Below, one piece after another: positions 1-3,985 of a stretch of 5,533 nt of DNA (its first letter is position 1; the number at the start of each line of letters is the position of its first letter). The DNA is from Saprospiraceae bacterium (lineage in GTDB: Bacteria; Bacteroidota; Bacteroidia; Chitinophagales; Saprospiraceae). The translations under genes and the position numbers were made by a program. Under the pieces are notes generated by a model. The model was not told the DNA's origin. It saw nothing but the letters and a program-made list of their open reading frames with translations, and ran no database searches. The stretch spans positions 1-5,533 of the forward strand of contig JAHDII010000234.1 in assembly GCA_020630895.1 (NCBI GenBank), in the 5' to 3' direction.

Positions 1-338
1 ACATCAGAAAAACCATAAGCCCCTCCTACCACAAAAATTATTTTTTTGCCTAATGGCATTAATTTATTTTCTATATATTTAGAAAATTCTATCGACGAAA
101 ATTCTTTTCCATTTTCATCTAATAATATTAAAATATCATTAGGATTTATTTTATTTAAAATAGCCTCTCCTTCTTTATTTTTAATTTGTGTCTCCGTTAA
201 TTTTTTAGCATTTTTAATATCTGGAATAATATTAATAGAAAAATTACAATAATGTTTTAATCTTTTTTGATAAATTTCTATTCCTTCTTTTAAATAATCA
301 AAAGATGTTTTTCCTACAACTCTAAATTCTATTTTCAT
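1..338 (-). CDS. rlmH: RlmH, 23S rRNA (pseudouridine-1915-N3)-methyltransferase, 3' end cut by window
   Basis: Known family role: RlmH is a SPOUT-class, SAM-dependent homodimeric enzyme that methylates N3 of pseudouridine 1915 in helix 69 of 23S rRNA, acting on assembled 70S ribosomes in the cytoplasm. Seen here: the ATG at 338 opens a frame running off the left edge after 112 full codons. It begins MKIEFRVVGKT, carries LLDENGKEFSSIEF at residues 72-85, and has the SAM-binding knot motif FVVGGAYGFSD at 102-112. These are the family's signature blocks, in the expected order and at the expected positions. The usual length is about 155-160 residues, so about 45 C-terminal residues, including the basic tail, lie outside the window. 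No Shine-Dalgarno precedes the start. The 17-base gap to the upstream gene has no TAnnTTTG match, so the two are probably cotranscribed. I see no internal damage. Confidence 0.95.
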   Translation of the reverse strand, partial: MKIEFRVVGKTSFDYLKEGIEIYQKRLKHYCNFSINIIPDIKNAKKLTETQIKNKEGEAILNKINPNDILILLDENGKEFSSIEFSKYIENKLMPLGKKIIFVVGGAYGFSD

Positions 339-355
339 TGACATCAAATTTTCAA

Positions 356-883
356 TTAATTTCTTGCAAAGTAATCAATAATTCCTTTATAAAAGTCTAT
401 CATAGGAATAATTGAATGTTCTTTATCATCAAACCCTAAATAAAATTTAGTAATCATTTCATATCCTCCTTTTTTTTGTTGGATTTCTATTTGAGGTTCA
501 AATAATGTATCTCTAGCAATTTGCTCTAAATGAGATTCTATTAACAATCTTTCTATTTCTTTTTTGAATATTTTATTCTTGCATACTACTTGTAAACTAT
601 TCATTTTAGAATTAAATAATCTTCTTAAATGGCTTACTTTTTTAAACTGAAAAGGAATCATTATATGATCCCTTTCTAATTCCATTTTTACATATCCCAT
701 ATTATATTTTCCTAATTCATACTCTAAAAAAATAGTATGGTTTTTATATTCAGTAGTAATGTAATGTGCAGAAACTAAATAAACTACACCGTTGATCCAT
801 TTTTCTTTCTCTTCTCTATATTTATATTGAGCATCTATTTGTTCAGTTATTTCTTGTATTTGGATTTTTAAAAAGTCTTTCAT
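356..883 (-). CDS. Unrecognised 175-residue cytoplasmic protein upstream of rlmH
   Basis: I do not recognise this family. The frame runs from an ATG at 883 to a TAA at 356 and ends 17 bases before the rlmH start on the same strand, which suggests one transcript. There is no signal peptide or membrane segment, so it should be cytoplasmic. Residues 1-30 are strongly charged and helix-like (EITEQIDAQYKYREEKEKW). Residues 32-80 alternate hydrophobic and polar in a beta-strand-like way and end in MIPFQF. A basic stretch follows (KKVSHLRRLFNSK, 81-93), then a likely helix at 103-127 with mixed charge. The C-terminal part has MITKFYLGFDD at 143-153 and an aromatic-rich end (DFYKGIIDYFARN). Codon use is AT-rich like rlmH. 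No catalytic motif stands out. The reading frame and its AT-rich codons argue that it is real; the operon position is an inference. A role linked to translation is only a guess from position. Confidence 0.8.
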   Translation of the reverse strand: MKDFLKIQIQEITEQIDAQYKYREEKEKWINGVVYLVSAHYITTEYKNHTIFLEYELGKYNMGYVKMELERDHIMIPFQFKKVSHLRRLFNSKMNSLQVVCKNKIFKKEIERLLIESHLEQIARDTLFEPQIEIQQKKGGYEMITKFYLGFDDKEHSIIPMIDFYKGIIDYFARN

Positions 884-981
884 CTTATGATATTTTATTG
901 ATGATGATAAGGTTTACTTTTTATAATGATAAACGTTCTATATAGTTATTCTGAAAAACAAGTGAACCATTTTCATAATTG

Positions 982-989
982 CAAAAATA
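982..989 (-). promoter_or_regulatory. Candidate -7 promoter element for the 175-residue gene / rlmH unit
   Basis: On the minus strand this reads TATTTTTG, a full match to the Bacteroidota -7 pattern TAnnTTTG. It would give a leader of roughly 90-95 bases before the ATG at 883. No TTG is found at the usual 17-23 base spacing upstream, so only half of the promoter is supported. In such AT-rich DNA an 8-base match with two free positions can arise by chance. The 191-base gap around it (884-1074) holds no other gene that I can support. Confidence 0.3.
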
Positions 990-1005
990 ATTATTAATTT
1001 ATAAC

Positions 1006-1023
1006 GAATCATATAACTGATTC
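1006..1023. repeat. Short inverted repeat in the gap between two minus-strand genes
   Basis: The arms GAATCA and TGATTC are perfect 6-base complements around a 6-base loop (TATAAC). The repeat lies about 50 bases downstream of the leucine-rich-repeat gene stop and about 15 bases upstream of the candidate -7 element at 982-989. It is too weak and lacks a following T-run, so it is not a convincing terminator; it could equally be a protein-binding dyad or chance. Confidence 0.25.
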
Positions 1024-1074
1024 TCCCAAATGTCAGCGAAGTATTAACAACTACATCTTTTAGATACACATTTA

Positions 1075-1950
1075 TCATACTTCATCATTCCAATCCATTA
1101 ATATTTTAAGATTCTTATTACAAAATCTCGAATTTCGCAGAATTTGTATTTCTTTTTGGCAATAATTCCTATTTGAAGATCCTCCTATTATATAAGTACA
1201 TAAATTAAGTGATTCAAGTCCTTTCAATACTTGGGATTTACTTAATTTTTTTAGGAAAAAATTAGTTTTAGGGCTACTATATATAGTTTTTGATAAATTT
1301 AGATGTTTAACTTTGCAATAGGATAAAAATTGTATAAGATGATTCATTAATTTTTCATTACTCAATTCTGAACCTAGTTCATATAAAGTAAGAGATTCTA
1401 ATTGATTCATATCTGTTCTCTCTAAGAGTGCAGGTAGAAATTGGTGGTCATCAATTTTCCCCAAGTATAGAAATTTGAGATTTTTCATCCATTTTGCAGC
1501 CATTAGTTCTTTTAAACTTCCTCCTATGAAACAAGTATCATGAATTCGCAGGTATTCAAGATTTTGTAAATGTGGAGTGTTGGTAAGATTTTCAATTCCT
1601 CTAACCCATTCACATCTATGAAATTCAAGTCTTTTAATATATGAATATTCTTCTACAGTTTTAAATGATGATAAAGTTGTTTGACTTCTTCTATAGTATT
1701 GTAAATATCTCGATATTTTTAAAATATAGTTTGGAGCAGAAGAACTGCTTGATTTTTTTCTTATTGTGTCATCCCAATGTTTAATTGTTTTATTGACATA
1801 ATCAAGGAATTCAACATTTTTGTGAATTTCAACTTGTGCTATAGATAGCTTGATTATTTTTCTCCATATCTCGTCTGTAGGTGTAAAAACTGCCCATTCT
1901 TTAAGTATATTTTCAGCTTCTGAAATATTTAGTTTGTTTAGTTCTTCCAT
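1075..1950 (-). CDS. Leucine-rich-repeat protein with an unassigned N-terminal helical domain
   Basis: The product is 291 residues from the ATG at 1950. A TTG two codons upstream (1956) is possible but less likely. Residues 1-65 are helical and charged, with TPTDEIWRKIIKLS at 24-36 and a tryptophan-containing WDDTIRKK near 59-66. A five-serine run (67-71) looks like a linker. From about residue 105 the protein carries irregular leucine-rich repeats: IKRLEFHRC (105-113), LQNLEYLRIHDT (128-139), MKNLKFLYLGKI (155-166), MNQLESLTLYEL (181-192), VKHLNLSKT (214-222) and LKGLESLNLCTY (242-253). Their spacing is 26-31 residues. Such domains bind other proteins; no enzyme motif is visible. There is no signal peptide, so it is probably cytoplasmic. 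Six cysteines lie mostly in the repeats. It stands alone between an intrinsic terminator upstream and a gap downstream, with two candidate promoters in front. The partner and function are unknown. Confidence 0.85.
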   Translation of the reverse strand: MEELNKLNISEAENILKEWAVFTPTDEIWRKIIKLSIAQVEIHKNVEFLDYVNKTIKHWDDTIRKKSSSSSAPNYILKISRYLQYYRRSQTTLSSFKTVEEYSYIKRLEFHRCEWVRGIENLTNTPHLQNLEYLRIHDTCFIGGSLKELMAAKWMKNLKFLYLGKIDDHQFLPALLERTDMNQLESLTLYELGSELSNEKLMNHLIQFLSYCKVKHLNLSKTIYSSPKTNFFLKKLSKSQVLKGLESLNLCTYIIGGSSNRNYCQKEIQILRNSRFCNKNLKILMDWNDEV

Positions 1951-1972
1951 CTTCAATTGTAAATAATCTTCT

Positions 1973-2029
1973 CAAATATAACAACTCACAAGGTAACAAA
2001 TATAATTGATTGATATATGTACATTTCAA
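1973..2029 (-). promoter_or_regulatory. Two tandem Bacteroidota-type promoters for the leucine-rich-repeat gene
   Basis: On the minus strand the octamer TATATTTG occurs twice, at 2004-1997 and again at 1980-1973. Both match TAnnTTTG in full. The upstream copy has a TTG at 2029-2027, giving a 22-base spacer that is inside the 17-23 range described for flavobacterial promoters. The downstream copy could use the first copy's own TTTG as its -33 element, with a slightly short 16-base spacer. Predicted leaders before the ATG at 1950 are about 40 and 17 bases. The region lies immediately past the terminator of the upstream gene, as expected for a separate transcription unit. Confidence 0.5.
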
Positions 2030-2030
2030 C

Positions 2031-2059
2031 AAAAAAGGCTCTTTGAAACCAAAGAGCCT
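2031..2059 (-). terminator. Strong intrinsic terminator of the exported helix-turn-helix gene
   Basis: Read on the minus strand, a perfect 10-base stem (AGGCTCTTTG with CAAAGAGCCT, 2059-2050 and 2045-2036) closes a four-base GTTT loop and runs straight into a T-tract (2036-2031). It begins 33 bases past the TAG of the gene ending at 2092, so it should end that transcript. On the plus strand the stem is preceded, not followed, by A residues, so it acts in one direction only. Confidence 0.88.
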
Positions 2060-2091
2060 AATAATAAACTATTTAATAAAGTGTAGTGTTA

Positions 2092-2457
2092 CTAATTTGA
2101 AATAATAATCTCTGTTCCTAAAAAATCTTCTATTTTTGTTAAAATATCTCTAGTAGGAACGATTAAATTGGTTTCTACCTTTTTCATGGATTCTTCATTA
2201 AGTCCTATCACAAAAGCTAAAGTTGAAAGTGATACATTTTTTTTCATTCGAGCATTAAAAATTTGTATTCCAATACTCGGAATTTTTACAATTTCTCCCT
2301 TTGTACCAAATTCATCTTCATGTGCTGTTAATGCCTCAACAGCTTCTTCATAAGTATATGTTTTCTGTTCCTGCTTGATAGGTTTTTCTTCTTTTTGAGC
2401 AGATAAACTGAATGAAAATCCTAGAGCGATCAATGATAAAAATAAAATCTTTTTCAT
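2092..2457 (-). CDS. Small exported protein with an XRE/Cro-like helix-turn-helix sequence
   Basis: From the ATG at 2457 the product is 121 residues. I prefer this start to the ATG at 2481 because it gives a textbook signal peptide: MKK, a hydrophobic core (ILFLSLIALGFSFSLS), then SAQ with likely cleavage near residue 20. Residues 21-60 are charged, with a helix-like TYTYEEAVEALTAHEDEFG at 33-51. Residues 67-115 align by eye with the XRE/Cro helix-turn-helix pattern: LSTLAFVIGL (77-86) corresponds to QEELAEKLGV, SMKKVETN (90-97) to TISRIENG, and the family's following proline is P101, then ILTKIEDFLG (105-114). The usual Gln at the start of helix 2 is Leu77, and the recognition helix begins with acidic NEES, so DNA contact may be lost. 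A signal peptide on a DNA-binding fold is contradictory. It may be a domain reused outside the cytoplasm. It is a single-gene unit closed by the terminator at 2031-2059. Confidence 0.82.
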   Translation of the reverse strand: MKKILFLSLIALGFSFSLSAQKEEKPIKQEQKTYTYEEAVEALTAHEDEFGTKGEIVKIPSIGIQIFNARMKKNVSLSTLAFVIGLNEESMKKVETNLIVPTRDILTKIEDFLGTEIIISN

Positions 2458-2540
2458 CTTAATTTGTTTTATAAAAAACATGCAAATACCATACCAATAT
2501 ACTAATATTAATCCACTTACATATTTAAATTATTAAAATA

Positions 2541-3077
2541 TTATGGTCTTTCTTCCCAAGGAGAAACTTGACCAATTATATATTCCTTTAACTCATGAGT
2601 GATAGCATATATTGTGCCCGCAGAAATTTCATTATGAGTGAGCCACCGAGAAGTATCATTTTCTTTTTGATACCCTAAATAAATAGAATAACATTTATCA
2701 TTATACTTCAATAAAGATTGGGGATGATAGTAAGCACTACCTTTTACATCATATATCTGAATCAATGAATTTTTATGATATAATATTTCTATCAATTGAT
2801 TTTTGCAAGAATCTGCAAAAGAATGTATCCATAAAAGAGCAATATCAAAATCATTCGATTTGAGAAGTGAATGAATACTTTCTAAAAATAATATTTCATT
2901 AGCATAGTCTGCTGAAATAATCTGAATTGAATCTTCCTTCTCCTTGTATTTGTTTTTTAAATGTTCAAGCCGACTTAGATTTCTAGCTATAATTGTTACT
3001 TCATGATTAGCCTCAATAAAATACTCACTCACCTTGCGAAGCATTCCTGTACCTCCTATGATTAAAATTTTTTTCAT
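2541..3077 (-). CDS. Atypical short-chain dehydrogenase-like NAD(P)-binding protein
   Basis: This 178-residue protein starts MKKILIIGGTGML, a Rossmann first strand with a glycine-rich turn (G8, G9, G11), followed by a second strand ending TIIARN (28-33). Arg32 at that place usually favours NADPH over NADH. Blocks WIHSFAD (83-89), RWLTHNEIS (144-152) and the end IIGQVSPWEERP (167-178) resemble, from memory, the short 'short-chain dehydrogenase' proteins of Bacillus and relatives. The canonical catalytic YxxxK is not visible after the cofactor region, and the length is well below the usual 250 residues, so it may be a reductase with a different active site or a nucleotide sensor. The substrate is unknown. 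It is cytoplasmic, with no signal peptide. It is transcribed divergently from the ADP-ribosylglycohydrolase gene, whose start lies 93 bases away. Both concern nicotinamide-nucleotide chemistry in a broad sense, but a functional link is only inference. Confidence 0.85.
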   Translation of the reverse strand: MKKILIIGGTGMLRKVSEYFIEANHEVTIIARNLSRLEHLKNKYKEKEDSIQIISADYANEILFLESIHSLLKSNDFDIALLWIHSFADSCKNQLIEILYHKNSLIQIYDVKGSAYYHPQSLLKYNDKCYSIYLGYQKENDTSRWLTHNEISAGTIYAITHELKEYIIGQVSPWEERP

Positions 3078-3095
3078 AAAAACCCTTTTATAGGA

Positions 3096-3119
3096 AACTA
3101 TTTTAGGAAGTAAATAGTT
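3096..3119. repeat. Perfect 8-base inverted repeat, possible operator or leader hairpin
   Basis: Arms AACTATTT (3096-3103) and AAATAGTT (3112-3119) are perfect complements separated by eight bases (TAGGAAGT). The dyad starts 18 bases upstream of the Rossmann gene ATG and lies in its probable leader. It also abuts the TTG of the divergent promoter on the plus strand (3118-3120). The spacing of the half-sites, about 16 bases centre to centre, could suit a dimeric repressor; in RNA it would be a weak AT-rich hairpin. Confidence 0.4.
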
Positions 3120-3147
3120 GTATTAACATAAACTTAGTTTATTTTTA
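3118..3147 (+). promoter_or_regulatory. Candidate promoter of the ADP-ribosylglycohydrolase gene
   Basis: On the plus strand TTG (3118-3120), 19 bases, then TATTTTTA (3140-3147) matches the Bacteroidota promoter pattern with one mismatch in the last position of TAnnTTTG. The implied start point, about seven bases further on, leaves a leader of roughly 17 bases before the ATG at 3171. On the opposite strand TAAGTTTA (3136-3129) is a similar one-mismatch -7 candidate for the Rossmann gene, but without a well-placed TTG. Confidence 0.42.
3128..3142. repeat. 7-base dyad overlapping the divergent promoters
   Basis: ATAAACT-T-AGTTTAT forms a 15-base palindrome with perfect 7-base arms and a central unpaired base. 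It sits between the TTG and the -7 element of the plus-strand promoter candidate and covers the minus-strand -7 candidate, which is where a repressor would block both genes. All but two of its paired positions are A:T, so chance occurrence is possible. Confidence 0.38.
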
Positions 3148-3170
3148 AAACTTACATAAAATCAATTATC

Positions 3171-3947
3171 ATGATAGGAGCTATTTTAGGAGATATTATA
3201 GGATCGAGACATGAAATCCGAAAGATAAAAAGTATGGATTTTGAACTATTTACTGAATCCTCAAAAATTACAGATGATACTGTAATGACAATTGCTATTG
3301 CAGATAGTATTTTAAATGACATTTCTTTTAAAACTTCAATGTTACATTGGGGTAATGAATATTTTGAAGTAGGATATGGTGGTAATTTCAAAGAATGGTT
3401 GAAAGGAAAAATTCAAGGAGCATATAATAGTTATGGGAATGGTTCTGCCATGAGAGTGAGTCCTTGTGGTTATATGAAAACTCTAGAAGAATGTTTACAA
3501 AAAGCTGAAGAAAGTGCTTTACCCACACATAATCATCCAGAAGGAATTAAGGGAGCTCAATCCATAGCAGCGGCTATTTTTCTAGCTCGTCAAAAAAAAT
3601 CAAAAGAAGAAATAAAAAAGTATATTGAAACTACTTTTGGCTATGACTTAAGTAAAAGTCCAGATGAGATCCGCCCTACTTATACATTTGATGTAAGTTG
3701 TCAAGGTTCTGTACCTGAATCCATTTGTTGTTTTTTACATAGCACTGATTTCGAAAGTACAATAAGATTGGCTATTTCTCTAGGAGGAGATGCAGATACT
3801 CAAGCAGCCATTGCAGGTTCAATTGCTGAAGCATATTATAATGATATTCCCAATTTTATGATAGAGGAAATGAATCAAAGGTTACCTGATTCTATGAAAC
3901 AAATAGTGAGGGAGTTTTATAAAAAATTTATGCCTTTAAATTCCTGA
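3171..3947 (+). CDS. ADP-ribosylglycohydrolase (DraG/ARH family)
   Basis: Family knowledge: these all-helical, Mg2+-dependent enzymes hydrolyse the N- or O-glycosidic bond between ADP-ribose and an acceptor (arginine for DraG and ARH1, serine for ARH3, other acceptors in some bacteria). Seen here: the 258-residue product begins MIGAILGDIIGS, the typical family start. It has the metal-binding TDDT at 34-37, YNSYGNGSAMRVSP at 85-98, THNHPEG at 119-125, TYTFDVSCQGSVPESI at 170-185, and the second metal site GGDADTQAAIAGSIAEAYY at 205-223 with D207, D209 and T210. All key acidic residues are present, so it should be active. Length is normal for the compact bacterial type. It is cytoplasmic. No ADP-ribosyltransferase, macrodomain protein or nitrogenase gene is in the window, so the acceptor cannot be read from context. 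It is the only plus-strand gene, divergent from the Rossmann protein and convergent with the next gene, with only 38 bases between the stops and no clear terminator there. Confidence 0.93.
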   Translation: MIGAILGDIIGSRHEIRKIKSMDFELFTESSKITDDTVMTIAIADSILNDISFKTSMLHWGNEYFEVGYGGNFKEWLKGKIQGAYNSYGNGSAMRVSPCGYMKTLEECLQKAEESALPTHNHPEGIKGAQSIAAAIFLARQKKSKEEIKKYIETTFGYDLSKSPDEIRPTYTFDVSCQGSVPESICCFLHSTDFESTIRLAISLGGDADTQAAIAGSIAEAYYNDIPNFMIEEMNQRLPDSMKQIVREFYKKFMPLNS

Positions 3948-3985
3948 TAATCTTTTAGAACGTAGTAAAATATTCAAGTTTTAAA

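Noticed and set aside
46..252. A 68-codon plus-strand open frame
   Set aside because: It lies wholly inside rlmH on the other strand; rlmH has unmistakable family motifs, so this is a shadow frame.
938..976. A 12-codon minus-strand frame starting ATGAAAATGG
   Set aside because: Very short, with no ribosome-binding or coding signal; there is no basis for calling a leader peptide.
1951..1956. TTG start two codons upstream of the leucine-rich-repeat gene
   Set aside because: The ATG at 1950 is a stronger start and loses only two residues; no Shine-Dalgarno exists to favour the TTG.
2168..2353. A 61-codon plus-strand open frame
   Set aside because: It is antisense to the exported helix-turn-helix gene, has no recognisable features, and follows from that gene's codon use.
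2458..2481. Upstream ATG adding eight residues to the exported helix-turn-helix protein
   Set aside because: The extension would place a longer n-region before an already complete MKK signal peptide; the ATG at 2457 is simpler. It cannot be fully excluded.
2521..2541. AT-only hairpin after the Rossmann gene (ATATTT/AAATAT)
   Set aside because: Only six A:T pairs with a nine-base loop and no T-run; too weak to call a terminator.
3152..3391. A 79-codon minus-strand open frame overlapping the start of the glycohydrolase gene
   Set aside because: It is antisense to the well-supported glycohydrolase N-terminus and has no domain or promoter of its own.
2092..3947. Toxin-antitoxin or defence operon made of the helix-turn-helix, Rossmann and glycohydrolase genes
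   Set aside because: The helix-turn-helix protein is exported, the genes are on different strands with separate signals, and no toxin or effector is present.
3948..3985. Shared terminator between the convergent glycohydrolase and TPR protein genes
   Set aside because: I looked for a hairpin with flanking A and T tracts in these 38 bases and found none.
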